Shown here piece by piece: positions 49,066-58,719 of a stretch of 64,000 bases of DNA (its first letter is position 1; every line of letters starts with the position of its first letter). Origin of the DNA: Acinetobacter albensis (lineage in GTDB: Bacteria; Pseudomonadota; Gammaproteobacteria; Pseudomonadales; Moraxellaceae); the NCBI RefSeq assembly GCF_900095025.1, contig NZ_FMBK01000009.1:1-64000 (forward strand), written 5' to 3'. The position numbers were made by a program, and so were the translations under genes. Below the pieces are notes generated by a model that worked only from the letters and a program-made list of their open reading frames with translations, was not told the DNA's origin and searched no databases.

Positions 49066-49452
49066 TCATGCTTTATTACGAAGAATGATGGGGCAGTTTT
49101 TAAATTGAGCTGCTTGAACCATTGCTTCTTGCTCACCTAAAAGCCGTGCTAATTCGGTATTTTTTGTGTTAGAGGATTGACCCATATTGACTGAAACGCT
49201 CGGCCCTATTCCCCAACCTCCACGACTTCCCCAACCACCGCCAAGACCGAGACCAACGCCCACACCTGTTCGCTTAGGTGCTTGCACGCCATTGTCAACA
49301 TAGTGCTGAATACGATTATATTCACTTTGCAACTGTGAACAATTCAGGGCTTGATATTGTGTTGGTGAAACGTAGCTGGGTTTCACCGTTGTTGCACACG
49401 CACCAAGTAAAAAAGTACTGCTGATCAATAAACCGAGATAAAGCGTTTTCAT
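49066..49452 (-). CDS. Glycine-rich small lipoprotein
   Basis: The 128-residue product has a lipoprotein signal with lipobox LLGAC. A Gly/Trp-rich centre (GVGVGLGLGGGWGSRGG) follows, then a short helical C-terminus with LARLLGEQEAMVQAA. I chose ATG 49452, which starts the signal, over a TTG four codons earlier. It lies 15 bases downstream of parA and is probably cotranscribed with it. It resembles uncharacterised Acinetobacter lipoproteins; the function is unknown. Confidence 0.8.
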   Translation of the reverse strand: MKTLYLGLLISSTFLLGACATTVKPSYVSPTQYQALNCSQLQSEYNRIQHYVDNGVQAPKRTGVGVGLGLGGGWGSRGGWGIGPSVSVNMGQSSNTKNTELARLLGEQEAMVQAAQFKNCPIILRNKA

Positions 49453-49467
49453 AGTTAATCTCAAATC

Positions 49468-50304
49468 TTATTTTTGCTCAATTTCATTGAACAATAATTG
49501 ATAGGCCTGCGTCAACTTATGTTCAGCAGCCAAATGAATGAGAGGCTGATTTTTTACATGCGATTCTTTCATCAAAATGGAAGGCGGCAACATATTGTCT
49601 AAAACTGGCATCCCTTCATCTTTAAGTTGTTGTACCACTTCACGCGGTAATTTTGCCTGTGCTTGAAACTGGTTCACCACAATGCCTTCAATCTCTAAAC
49701 GATCATTATGGTCGTCCTGAGTTTCAATGATATTTTCAATTAACGTGTTTAAAGCTCGTTTTGAAAACACATCGCAGTCAAACGGAATGAGGACTCGATC
49801 TGCGGCAATCAAAGCCGATAAAGTAAAGAAATTAAACGCAGGCGGTGTATCAATATAAACACGTTCATATTGTTCTGCCAGTTGTTGCAAAGCATCGCGC
49901 AATTTATAAATTTTGTGTTTCGATTCTAGAGCATGAGCCAAATTGCCCAATGTTGGACTGGCTGGAATCACGTCTAGATTTTTAAAGGGAGATTGATGTA
50001 CATAGCTTTCTAAACCTTTGCTACGGTTTTTTAAAATGGAGCCAATCGCATTGCTTAAAAGTCCTTTGCCTTGCGGATTACCCAATACTTCTTCAAAATA
50101 ATTTTCAATATTGGGTTCAAGCGCGGGTTTATCTGCAGAATAAGTGGCATCATCCCCCAACAAATATTGACTGGAATTGGCTTGCGGATCGAGGTCAATC
50201 AATAAGGTTTTAAAACCTTGATGAGCACTGATTGCTGCTAAATTGACGGTAATACTTGATTTACCGACGCCACCCTTTTGATTAAAAACCACACGTGTCC
50301 GCAT
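49468..50304 (-). CDS. Orphan ParA-type ATPase
   Basis: The 278-residue ATPase has the deviant Walker A KGGVGKSS near the N-terminus, Walker A' LLIDLDPQANSS and Walker B VYIDTPPAF. It lacks a long N-terminal DNA-binding region. No parB gene follows; a lipoprotein gene does. It may position a chromosomal or envelope cargo and not segregate a replicon. Alternatives are MinD/MipZ-type roles, but the Walker A' sequence fits ParA better. Confidence 0.88.
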   Translation of the reverse strand: MRTRVVFNQKGGVGKSSITVNLAAISAHQGFKTLLIDLDPQANSSQYLLGDDATYSADKPALEPNIENYFEEVLGNPQGKGLLSNAIGSILKNRSKGLESYVHQSPFKNLDVIPASPTLGNLAHALESKHKIYKLRDALQQLAEQYERVYIDTPPAFNFFTLSALIAADRVLIPFDCDVFSKRALNTLIENIIETQDDHNDRLEIEGIVVNQFQAQAKLPREVVQQLKDEGMPVLDNMLPPSILMKESHVKNQPLIHLAAEHKLTQAYQLLFNEIEQK

Positions 50305-50389
50305 TCCAGTCCTCGATTATTTTGTATTTATATATTCATGAAGTAGTTTAACCTACTGATTTTTTATTCAGAATAATTATGTCCAACAA

Positions 50390-50782
50390 TTAACCAAAAT
50401 TTGGTTTCATCATCACCAAAGCTAAAATTGCAATTAAGGCAACAATAGCAATCGCTAAACCTGCGCGACGCTGAATCAACAAAATTTGATCATCTTTTTT
50501 ATAGGCTTTGATTAATGATGAAAATAACACCAAAAATAAAACCACTTTGGCATAGAACCAAGATTGTACCTCGAAGTTTTTAATGACTAAAGAAACAACG
50601 CCTGTCAGTACAATACAAGTCATCACCAAGTGTTGTAGTGCCACAAAAAATTTACGTGCGACAGGATTGGGCTGGTTGCCTTGCACACCTATAAATAAAG
50701 TAAAGGCGCGTGCAATGATCACTCCGATGAGCACAGTTATGCTGATCATGTGAATTATTTTTACCGTTAGCTGCATATCCAT
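50390..50782 (-). CDS. Small integral membrane protein, SirB2-like
   Basis: The 130-residue protein has four transmembrane helices with histidines near the ends of helices 1 and 3 (KIIHMISITVLIG and FVALQHLVMTC). This pattern matches the SirB2 family and is also similar to CopD-type membrane proteins. The histidine pairs might bind haem or metal. It precedes the parA gene and follows bolA by 13 bases, suggesting a bolA-sirB2 unit. Confidence 0.6.
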   Translation of the reverse strand: MDMQLTVKIIHMISITVLIGVIIARAFTLFIGVQGNQPNPVARKFFVALQHLVMTCIVLTGVVSLVIKNFEVQSWFYAKVVLFLVLFSSLIKAYKKDDQILLIQRRAGLAIAIVALIAILALVMMKPNFG

Positions 50783-50795
50783 AAATTAAGCTTCC

Positions 50796-51107
50796 TTAGT
50801 CGGATTTTGGTGCATGTGCACAATCAGGACTTGTCGTGGCCTGTCCTGTCCATTCTGAAGGAAGGAAAGTATGAATCGCTAAAGCATGAATCGCACCTGG
50901 ACTCAACAAATCTCCAGCAGCTGCATAAATTTTTTGATGACGTTGTACTAAGCGCAAGCCTTCAAATGCTTCACTGACCACAATCACTTTAAAATGGGAT
51001 TCTTTTCCAGGAAAATATCCACCATGACCTGAAGATTCATTCACCACTTCTAAATGTATCGGTGATAAATCGTTTAATCGTTGAATCAGTTGTTGTTCTA
51101 AATGCAT
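50796..51107 (-). CDS. bolA: BolA family protein
   Basis: The 103-residue protein has the BolA fold with HLEVVNESSGHGGYFPGKESHFKVIVVSEAFEG (in part) and the conserved helix-turn segment RLVQRHQKIYAA. Metal-site histidines expected for Fe-S partnership with monothiol glutaredoxins are present (HGGYFPG and IHALAIHTF). BolA proteins modulate morphology and iron homeostasis. It is encoded upstream of the SirB2-like gene. Confidence 0.9.
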   Translation of the reverse strand: MHLEQQLIQRLNDLSPIHLEVVNESSGHGGYFPGKESHFKVIVVSEAFEGLRLVQRHQKIYAAAGDLLSPGAIHALAIHTFLPSEWTGQATTSPDCAHAPKSD

Positions 51108-51275
51108 TCTCAGTACTCCAAAATCACTTTGCTTGCAGTATAGCCTGTTCTTATAAAATATTTAGTAGAGACGTGATAAATCATTTCTCTTCGTCACATT
51201 TGAGTATTTTAGAAACAATACGCAGGAAAAATGGTTTTATTTTATGCAATTGATACAAGTTTTTTCACAAAATGA

Positions 51276-51303
51276 TTGACCACATTTTCACATAATGTAT
51301 TAT
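51276..51303 (+). promoter_or_regulatory. Promoter of the tRNA-Gly pair
   Basis: TTGACC (51276-51281) and TATTAT (51298-51303) are spaced by 16 bases and followed by the discriminator ACACGGC, ten bases before the first tRNA. Confidence 0.65.
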
Positions 51304-51312
51304 ACACGGCAT

Positions 51313-51388
51313 GCGGGAATAGCTCAGTTGGTAGAGCATAACCTTGCCAAGGTTGGGGTCGAGAGTTCGAGTCTCTTTTCCCGCTCCA
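51313..51388 (+). tRNA. tRNA-Gly (anticodon GCC), copy 1
   Basis: The 76-base gene folds as a full cloverleaf with acceptor arms GCGGGAA / TTCCCGC, discriminator T and an encoded CCA. The anticodon GCC is at 51346-51348 in a CCTTGCCAAGG arm. It decodes GGC and GGU codons. Confidence 0.97.
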
Positions 51389-51427
51389 AATTTTTTAGTG
51401 TAAGTTTTAGAAAAAACTGCTCAATAA

Positions 51428-51503
51428 GCGGGAATAGCTCAGTTGGTAGAGCATAACCTTGCCAAGGTTGGGGTCGAGAGTTCGAGTCTCTTTTCCCGCT
51501 CCA
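51428..51503 (+). tRNA. tRNA-Gly (anticodon GCC), copy 2
   Basis: This is an exact second copy of the 76-base gene, 39 bases downstream, also with encoded CCA. Both are expected to be processed from one transcript. Confidence 0.97.
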
Positions 51504-51508
51504 AATTT

Positions 51509-51542
51509 AAAAAAGCTCTCATCGAAAGATGGGAGCTTTTTT
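51509..51542 (+). terminator. Terminator of the tRNA-Gly operon
   Basis: Arms AAAAAAGCTCTCATC and GATGGGAGCTTTTTT around a GAAA tetraloop, followed by T residues, begin five bases after the second tRNA. Confidence 0.9.
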
Positions 51543-51881
51543 CTTATTGTTTTTTAAAACACTGTTTATCATTTGAATCCAAATTTTAAGTCATTCTATT
51601 ATTTCTCATCTTAATATAATTTAGCGTTGTGACCAGAGTGTGACCAAAATCTGTCTATAGCTGATTTAAGATTATAAAAATAAATATCCAACTTATTAAT
51701 TGTTAGAGAAAAGAGATCAATAAAATACTGTTAAAAAAGGAAATATATTCACGGACTAGATACAAAACAATGCAATGGCCTCAATTTAGTCGATGTTAAA
51801 CTCTCTTTATCCCTATTTTGAGTGCTCAAAATGAAAGAGCCATTTTAAATAAAATAACGTAAAAAGATAACGAGGTCATAA
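51543..51881. other. Intergenic region before glutathione reductase with a direct repeat
   Basis: The octamer TGTGACCA occurs twice at an 11-base interval (51628-51635 and 51639-51646), so both copies face the same side of the helix. No gene is visible on either strand and no integrase is present beside the tRNA pair. The rest is AT-rich. Confidence 0.4.
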
Positions 51882-53234
51882 ATGTCTAAACACTATGATT
51901 ATATTGCCATTGGTGGTGGTAGCGGTGGAATTGCATCAGTAAATCGTGCTGCATCTTATGGAAAAAAATGTGCCTTGATTGAAGTCGCGGATTTAGGAGG
52001 TACTTGCGTTAATGTCGGCTGCGTGCCTAAAAAAGTCATGTGGTACTCCGCTCAAATTGCAGATGCGATTCAAAAATATGGCCCGAGTTATGGATTTAAT
52101 ACTGAACTTAAAAAATTTGATTGGGAAAAACTGGTAGAAAATAGACAAGCCTACATCAAAAGAATTCACGCATCGTATCAATCGGGTCTCAGTAAAAACA
52201 ATGTGGATGTGATCCATGGTTTCGCAACATTCGTTGATGATAAAACCATTGAAGTTAATGGTGAAACCTATACAGCAAACCATATTTTGATTGCCACAGG
52301 AACTCAACCCTCTCGCCCAGATATTGAAGGGGCTGAATTCGGCATTGATTCAAATGGTTTCTTTGAGTTACAAGCCTTACCAAAACGTACGGCGATTATT
52401 GGTTCAGGTTACATTGCTGTTGAATTAGCAGGTGTTTTAAATTCTTTAGGTTCTGAAGTTCATCTCTGTATACGTAAAAACTTACCCTTACGCAGTCTAG
52501 ATAAGTTTTTAAGTGAAACCTTGTTAGACAGCATGCGCAACGATGACATTCAAGTTCACACCCAAGCAACGCCTGCTAAAGTCTCCAAACTTGAAGATGG
52601 TTCTCTCCTTTTACATCTAGAAGATGGTACACAGCATAGTATTGACTGCCTCATTTGGGCGGTTGGACGAAACCCCAATACCAAAGCACTGAAACTCGAA
52701 AATACCTCTATTCAATTAGATGATTCCAAATACATTCAAGTTGACCAGTTCCAAAACACATCCGCACCCCATATTTATGCAGTAGGCGATATTACGGGTA
52801 AAGTTGAATTAACACCTGTGGCTGTCGCTGCGGGTCGTAAACTCTCAGAACGTTTGTTTAATGGCAAATCTGGCGAATATTTAAATTATGACAATATACC
52901 CACGGTCGTTTTTAGCCATCCACCGATTGGCACGGTGGGTTTAACCGAGGAGCAGGCTGTTTCAAAATTTGGACAAGACCAGATTAAAATATATAGCTCA
53001 TCTTTTACATCCATGTATACGGCAGTAACCGAGCATCGACAAGCTTCAAAAATGAAATTAATTTGCTCTGGAGCTGAAGAAAAAATAGTGGGTATACATG
53101 GTATTGGTTATGGGATGGATGAAATTTTGCAAGGTTTTGCTGTCGCACTCAAAATGGGGGCCACCAAAAAAGATTTTGATGATACGGTGGCTATCCACCC
53201 GACTTCAGCTGAAGAATTCGTCACCATGCGTTAG
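51882..53234 (+). CDS. gorA: Glutathione-disulfide reductase
   Basis: The 450-residue flavoenzyme reduces oxidised glutathione with NADPH. It has the FAD motif GGGSGG (11-16), the redox-active pair C42/C47 (GGTCVNVGC), a second nucleotide motif [12 protein letters not shown] and the C-terminal catalytic IHPTSAEE. Length is normal. It is a single gene with its own terminator. It probably supports peroxide defence with other genes outside this window. Confidence 0.94.
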   Translation: MSKHYDYIAIGGGSGGIASVNRAASYGKKCALIEVADLGGTCVNVGCVPKKVMWYSAQIADAIQKYGPSYGFNTELKKFDWEKLVENRQAYIKRIHASYQSGLSKNNVDVIHGFATFVDDKTIEVNGETYTANHILIATGTQPSRPDIEGAEFGIDSNGFFELQALPKRTAIIGSGYIAVELAGVLNSLGSEVHLCIRKNLPLRSLDKFLSETLLDSMRNDDIQVHTQATPAKVSKLEDGSLLLHLEDGTQHSIDCLIWAVGRNPNTKALKLENTSIQLDDSKYIQVDQFQNTSAPHIYAVGDITGKVELTPVAVAAGRKLSERLFNGKSGEYLNYDNIPTVVFSHPPIGTVGLTEEQAVSKFGQDQIKIYSSSFTSMYTAVTEHRQASKMKLICSGAEEKIVGIHGIGYGMDEILQGFAVALKMGATKKDFDDTVAIHPTSAEEFVTMR

Positions 53235-53257
53235 TTTTTGAGTTAAAAAGAAAGCAT

Positions 53258-53286
53258 AAAAATCCCGACATCCTGTTGGGATTTTT
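53258..53286 (+). terminator. Terminator of gorA
   Basis: The stem AAAAATCCC / GGGATTTTT with three further inner pairs follows the stop codon by about 25 bases. Confidence 0.85.
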
Positions 53287-53615
53287 ATTTTGGGATCTAT
53301 CAAAAGCGCTGACAGGGTTTTATAAAATCAGGTTCTTATTTTCAAGTTAAAAATTCATTCAGAACCATCAGGACACAACGCACAAACAGCGCCTTTCAAT
53401 CCAAAGTTTATCGGGTGCTCTCTAAAGCTAGGATAAGAGTGATTAGAAATAAGCATTGATCAATATTTTCAATATCACAATCTGATTTTGATTACGTTCG
53501 ATTCAATTCACTACACCATAGAACAGGATTAAGTTGAGTCAACAAAACCCTTTCTCTGTATTTTTGATCAGTAAAGATCAATTCACCTTATCGTTCAACC
53601 TATAAGATGATCATT
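53287..53615. other. Intergenic region, no gene seen
   Basis: AT-rich sequence between convergent gorA and mhpT-like genes. No open frame with a plausible start and no hairpin beyond the gorA terminator was found. Confidence 0.5.
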
Positions 53616-54821
53616 TTATTTCAACGTAGATTTATAATGTGACAGTGTCGCAACGGCAATTGCTGAAATAATGACTGCAGGCAAACTTGCGACCAAAATT
53701 CCTGTAGTTCCCACGCCTAAAGCCAAGATTTTTCCTGTTAATAATGGCCCAGTCATTGCGCCTAACCGACCTAAGGAAATCGCACTGCCTACACCCGTGA
53801 CTTTACCTGTACCTGAGTAGAAAATTGGTGAGATCCCGTACAGAATAGATTGTCCTCCTGTAGAAAAGATGCCACCCATCACGCCAGCTATAATTAACAT
53901 CGGAATATACGTGGTGGTGAACAATAAACTTAACGCAATAAATAGACCACTATAAATAATTGCGGCCAATTGCCAAAGTTTTAAACGATCCAGTAAGTAG
54001 CCCAATCCTAAAGTACCAATGACTGCACCCACTTGAAAGACCAACATAACCATAAACGCTTGTTGTTTTTCTAAGCCTTGCTCCATCAATAAATTAGGTA
54101 ACCAACTAATCAAAATATAGTTAATCATTAAGGTAAAGAAAAAACCTGTCCAAAGCGGCAAAGTCTTTTTATATTGTTGATCTTTAAATAATACCTGTGC
54201 CATGTTAGGCACAGTTTCTGTTGCTGTATGGTTCACAGTCAATGCTTTCGGCTTATCTTTAAGAATAATGGCCATGAATGGAATTAATAACAACGGCATT
54301 AATCCGCCAATTAAAAATAAAGTTTGCCATTTAATCTCGGGTAATAAGATTGCAAGACTGGCAACAAAAATTGCGCCTACAGGTAATCCGCAATACATCA
54401 AACTATTTAATTTACCCCGATTTTTTTCAGTTGCTTCATCGCCCACAACTGAAATCATGGTTGGCATTGCTGCCCCCAGACCTAAACCTGTAATAAAACG
54501 AGCGGCATATAAAACTTCAACAGTCGGTGCTAATGCAGTGATAGACATAAACACACCAAAAATTGCAATAGAGAGCATAAGAACTTTCTTTTGCCCCATA
54601 TAATCTGCAATTCTCCCCCCAAAAAATGCGCCAAATAACATTCCGAAGACACCTAAACTAAAGACATAGCCCATTTGCACTTGGTCTAAACCGAAAGTTA
54701 ATGCGATTCCTTTGGCGGCAATGCCTGGGGCTTGAAGGTCAAAGCCTTCAAAAAAAGCGACCCAAAAACATAAAAATATGGTTAATATTTTTTGTACTTT
54801 CCCTGTGTGTATCTGCGTCAT
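53616..54821 (-). CDS. mhpT: MFS aromatic acid transporter, MhpT-like
   Basis: The 401-residue protein has twelve transmembrane segments and belongs to the aromatic acid:H+ symporter group. Segments such as FEGFDLQAPGIAAKGIA, SLMYCGLPVGA, STGGQSILYGISPIFYS and LGRLGAMTGPLL are closely like my recollection of E. coli MhpT, the 3-(3-hydroxyphenyl)propionate importer. ATG 54821 has GGAG at good spacing; the long upstream extension lacks it. It lies near hcaR-like and mhpA genes, supporting the substrate call. Confidence 0.85.
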   Translation of the reverse strand: MTQIHTGKVQKILTIFLCFWVAFFEGFDLQAPGIAAKGIALTFGLDQVQMGYVFSLGVFGMLFGAFFGGRIADYMGQKKVLMLSIAIFGVFMSITALAPTVEVLYAARFITGLGLGAAMPTMISVVGDEATEKNRGKLNSLMYCGLPVGAIFVASLAILLPEIKWQTLFLIGGLMPLLLIPFMAIILKDKPKALTVNHTATETVPNMAQVLFKDQQYKKTLPLWTGFFFTLMINYILISWLPNLLMEQGLEKQQAFMVMLVFQVGAVIGTLGLGYLLDRLKLWQLAAIIYSGLFIALSLLFTTTYIPMLIIAGVMGGIFSTGGQSILYGISPIFYSGTGKVTGVGSAISLGRLGAMTGPLLTGKILALGVGTTGILVASLPAVIISAIAVATLSHYKSTLK

Positions 54822-55440
54822 GCTTGATCTCCATCCATAAAATACAAATCGTTTTAAAACGATGATTTGCTCCCCTATTCTGTGTTTAATCTTTATACAT
54901 AAATACCAAGACAATGGTCGGATATAATCAAGCTAAACTTAATAAAATACCGCTTATTCGAATCAAAATATTAAAAAAAAGAGTTTTGGATAATCAAATA
55001 ATTTTTATTATTCAATCTATTCATATGTTTATGAAAATAAGTAGTTATTTATGATTAAACCATACTCAAAACAGATGAGTTAAAATTTGGAAATAAAAAA
55101 TAATATTGGTTAAGCGTTAAATAATCCAATTAACGACACATTCAGCTTTTTATTTTTTATATTGACCATTTTTGTGTATCCAATATTTAAAATAATTTTT
55201 AGTTGCTTTCATCTCAAAAAATTTAATTCAAACCCATATCAGCACTTAATGCTTGATTATTAAAACCACACAACCAAAATATAAAAACCTTGCCGAAATA
55301 CAGTTAAAATCTGATATCGTTTGATTGAATAAGATGAAATCTGCACTGTATGAAGAACATTCTGATGAAAATATAGGTTTTTGATCAAGTCTGAACGTTT
55401 AGTACAATTTTTAAATCCTTAAGGAATATACAGTAAAATT
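54822..55440. other. Divergent intergenic region between mhpT and the LysR gene
   Basis: The region is very AT-rich. A plausible promoter for the LysR gene is TTGATC (55381-55386), 16 bases, TACAAT (55403-55408). No gene was found. LysR binding sites are expected here but no unique T-N11-A site can be chosen by eye. Confidence 0.45.
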
Positions 55441-56334
55441 ATGGAATTACGTCATTTGCGGTATTTTGTTGCGGTTGCTGAAGAGCTCAATTTCACTAAA
55501 GCAGCTCAACGTATGTGTACGGTGCAACCTTCATTAAGTCAACAAATTAAAGATTTAGAACAAGAAGTGGGTGTACAACTTTTGGTACGTACCAATCGTA
55601 AAGTTGAACTGACAGAAGAAGGAAAAGCATTTTTAAAAGAAGCATTACTTTGTTTAGAACATGCAAAAAAAGCCATACACGATGCACGTCAAGTCTCTAA
55701 GTTTAATCAGGATCATTTAAATATAGGCTTTATTCCTGTCGCAGAAATGAAGGTATTCCCCTATATCATGCCCAATATTCGTGCGCACTTTCCTAGTTTA
55801 ACCATTAATTTTCAAAGCCTGACAGATGAATTGCAATTTCAGGCATTAAAAAAAGGCGAAATTGATATCGCCTTTACACGTTATATCGATGAAAATGAAG
55901 AACTTGAGTCGTTGCAAGTTTTTCAAGAACCTTTGGTTTTAATTGTTCCAAAAGACGCCTCAGTGACATCAGTAAAACAAGTCAATATTAAAAGTTTCAA
56001 TCAACAAAATTTCGTGATCAGTGATGAAGCATCTTCACCACAACTCTATAAAATTATTCAAAACTTTTTAAAGAAAGAAAAACTTAGCCCTAATATCGTG
56101 CAGTATTCGACCAATATTTTACTAAATGTAAATTTAGTGGGGATGGGATTAGGTTGGAGTCTCGTACCGATGTATGTAACGCCACTCTTGGGTGATAAAG
56201 TGGTGGTGAAAAATACCGTTGAACCTTTACCAATGATTAGCTTATATGTCAGCTATCGCAAAAATCAGAAAAATGAAGCAATTGATTTAATTTTAAGAAT
56301 ATTAAAAGAACACTTTTATATTAATATTTTGTAA
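55441..56334 (+). CDS. LysR family regulator, HcaR-like
   Basis: The 297-residue regulator has an N-terminal winged helix starting MELRHLRYFVAVAEELNFTK and a periplasmic-binding-like effector domain. Several stretches resemble E. coli HcaR, the phenylpropionate-responsive activator, notably the NIVQ..TNILLNVNLVGMGLG region near the C-terminus. In E. coli the mhp genes are controlled by an IclR-type MhpR, so a LysR protein here would be a different control logic. It shares a terminator with mhpA, which converges on it. Confidence 0.85.
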   Translation: MELRHLRYFVAVAEELNFTKAAQRMCTVQPSLSQQIKDLEQEVGVQLLVRTNRKVELTEEGKAFLKEALLCLEHAKKAIHDARQVSKFNQDHLNIGFIPVAEMKVFPYIMPNIRAHFPSLTINFQSLTDELQFQALKKGEIDIAFTRYIDENEELESLQVFQEPLVLIVPKDASVTSVKQVNIKSFNQQNFVISDEASSPQLYKIIQNFLKKEKLSPNIVQYSTNILLNVNLVGMGLGWSLVPMYVTPLLGDKVVVKNTVEPLPMISLYVSYRKNQKNEAIDLILRILKEHFYINIL

Positions 56335-56392
56335 TTCAGCTCTAAACAAAATTTAATCAGAGAAATTTAAGTGATTGAGTTTTATGGATGAT

Positions 56393-56422
56393 AAAAAAGT
56401 CACTGAATTCAGTGACTTTTTT
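56393..56422. terminator. Bidirectional terminator between the LysR gene and mhpA
   Basis: A perfect palindrome with arms AAAAAAGTCACTGAA and TTCAGTGACTTTTTT lies between the two convergent stop codons. Confidence 0.88.
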
Positions 56423-56437
56423 TATTTAATTCAGTAA

Positions 56438-58045
56438 TTATGAATACAGTTTTTCAAATAACTGATTGCTAATACTATTTACTGTCTGCGGAATCGCTAA
56501 GGCTGCCACAAAACGATCAGGACGTAAAATCACAATCGATTGGGTGGTTTTACCAAACCATGTACGAATATCTATCCCCACATCTCCAATCGTAATTACG
56601 CCATCTAGTTTTTTACGTTGCGGATTATCCATTTGTATTGCTGGAAGTACTTGGATAAATTTCACCCCGAGAGTTTGCCATTTTTGCATGGTTGCATCAT
56701 TGATGCCCCATTTAGGGTTAACACCCCAAGCAATAATTGCAAAATCATTTGCAATCACTTCATCCAGTAAAACCGATTCACCAGAGTCTAGTTTAACTTG
56801 AGGCTGAATAAACATCTTACCAATAGGTGAATGCTTATTGCTATCTTTGACCAAGGCACCATCTGCGTATTTAGGCATCGGTTTAAAGCGCATTTCCAAT
56901 AAATATTGTTTGATGGGTTTAATGTAATTTAAAGCGTAAGCAATTCGATCACGGACAAAACCTTGCCAGACTTTAGGCGGTGCAAGTACATGACCCGCCA
57001 TGACCGAAAGATCGATCATGGCTTTGGCATGATCTTTTCGTTCAAGTTGATAAGAGTCGAGTAATTCAGGACCCGATTTGCCTTCGACCACCAACGCAAT
57101 TTTCCAAGCAAGGTTGAATGCATCACGCATACCACTGTTATAACCTTGGCCTTGCCATACTGGCATAATGTGGGCCGCATCACCTGCCAATAAAATTCGA
57201 TCAACACGGAATTTATCCGCAATACGGGCATTATGGGTGTAGACACGTTGACGAATCACTTCAATGTTTTCAGTATTTGGAAGGACTTTAGCAAGAAGTT
57301 TATTAATATTTTCCGGCTTGCTGAGTTCTTCTTGAGTTTCACCCGGCATGACCATGAATTCGAAACGGCGGATACCGTGTGGTAAAGCAGCAGAAACATA
57401 GGGACGCACAGGATCACAACACAAATAAACATGTGGCGTGGCTAATGGATCATTTTCAAGATCAATCACAATCCACTGATTGGGCGCTGTTTTACCATCA
57501 AATCCAATATTTAACGTGCGTCGAACAATAGAGTTTCCTCCATCACACGCAATCAAATATTGAGCCTGAATCACTTCAGCTTGCTGGTCTGCAGTTTGAA
57601 TATTTAAAGTGACGCCATCGGCATCTTGACTAAATTGGGTCAGATCACGCGAAAATAAAATCTGGGCTGTTTTATAGTTTTTTAAATTTTCGAGTAAAAC
57701 TTTATCCACCTGTGGCTGAATAAAAGCATTACGACGTGGCCAACCAAATTCACGCGTCATGGGTTGAATATCGGCAAAACAATGACCTTTTGGGGTTAAA
57801 AAACGCATGGCATGATTTGGCGTGGTATGCGGTAAAACTTGTTCAATTAAACCGAGGGATTGGATGGTACGTAAAGATTCATCATCAATCCCAATCGCAC
57901 GTGGGTAATCAATCAAACTCGCCAACTGTTCTACAACAATGACTGAAATGCCTTGCTTGCTTAAGTAATTGGCAATCGTTAAGCCCACTGGGCCTGCACC
58001 TAAAATTGCCACTTGGGTTTTATAATTAATTGGGTTAGTACTCAT
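56438..58045 (-). CDS. mhpA: 3-(3-hydroxyphenyl)propionate hydroxylase
   Basis: The 535-residue flavoprotein monooxygenase has the FAD motif [13 protein letters not shown] near the N-terminus, the CDGG segment and the [22 protein letters not shown] fingerprint (in part). Long stretches such as [15 protein letters not shown] and [16 protein letters not shown] match what I recall of E. coli MhpA. It hydroxylates 3-(3-hydroxyphenyl)propionate or 3-hydroxycinnamate to the 2,3-dihydroxy compound with NADH and O2. ATG 58045 fits the family start; frames open further upstream. It is slightly shorter than the E. coli enzyme at the C-terminus. Confidence 0.93.
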   Translation of the reverse strand: MSTNPINYKTQVAILGAGPVGLTIANYLSKQGISVIVVEQLASLIDYPRAIGIDDESLRTIQSLGLIEQVLPHTTPNHAMRFLTPKGHCFADIQPMTREFGWPRRNAFIQPQVDKVLLENLKNYKTAQILFSRDLTQFSQDADGVTLNIQTADQQAEVIQAQYLIACDGGNSIVRRTLNIGFDGKTAPNQWIVIDLENDPLATPHVYLCCDPVRPYVSAALPHGIRRFEFMVMPGETQEELSKPENINKLLAKVLPNTENIEVIRQRVYTHNARIADKFRVDRILLAGDAAHIMPVWQGQGYNSGMRDAFNLAWKIALVVEGKSGPELLDSYQLERKDHAKAMIDLSVMAGHVLAPPKVWQGFVRDRIAYALNYIKPIKQYLLEMRFKPMPKYADGALVKDSNKHSPIGKMFIQPQVKLDSGESVLLDEVIANDFAIIAWGVNPKWGINDATMQKWQTLGVKFIQVLPAIQMDNPQRKKLDGVITIGDVGIDIRTWFGKTTQSIVILRPDRFVAALAIPQTVNSISNQLFEKLYS

Positions 58046-58719
58046 AGCGAAATCCATTCCAGTCACAATTAAGTCTATTAACGGTGAATACGGAGGTCTG
58101 AACAAGCTAGTCTATAGTCGTTATATAGGTTAAGAGAAATGACTGACATTCAATATTTAAAATATAAGCAATTGAAAAATAAAATATTTATCAATTAAAA
58201 CAAATCTGTTTTGATGATCTGTTCATCATTTTTTTCTATCAATATTGAAATAGCATACAATCAATTTTTAATAGGCAACAACACAGTATTATCTCTTCAA
58301 CTAATATTTTTATTATAAAAATGAGAAGCTTAAATTTATGCTCACTTTTTCAATCTCATCCAAACAAAGTCAGAGTATCGCTATTTCTTAGCTTATAGTC
58401 GTAGACGCTGTCTGTATTCAAAAAACAAATTATATAAGAAGACGGTATTGCTTGTTTCTACCCTGAATTTCTCAATGGAATTGTGCTCAATGTGCGACTA
58501 AACAGGCCATGTATAAGTTCTAACTATTGTAAAAAATAAAATAAGTATTGGTATAAATCACATATTTTTCCGATGCTAAATGGGTCTTTATATACACGTT
58601 TCCCAAATGGATTGAACCGATTTGCAAATGGTCTATCAAGTGAGCAACCTCATTGAGTGTTCAAAATGTATCCATCAATAACGGTATAAATTTAATTTTT
58701 ATAATTTAAGGAAACAGTG
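58046..58719. other. Divergent control region between mhpA and mhpD
   Basis: The region contains no intact gene. The nonamer TATAGTCGT occurs at 58113-58121 and 58394-58402. AAATGG occurs three times between about 58578 and 58630. These are candidate regulator sites for the two mhp transcripts. No remnant of a dioxygenase or hydrolase gene could be recognised. Confidence 0.45.

Noticed and set aside
51313..51881. Integrated element at the tRNA-Gly genes
   Set aside because: Both tRNAs are complete and no integrase, att duplication or foreign gene cargo is present in the window.
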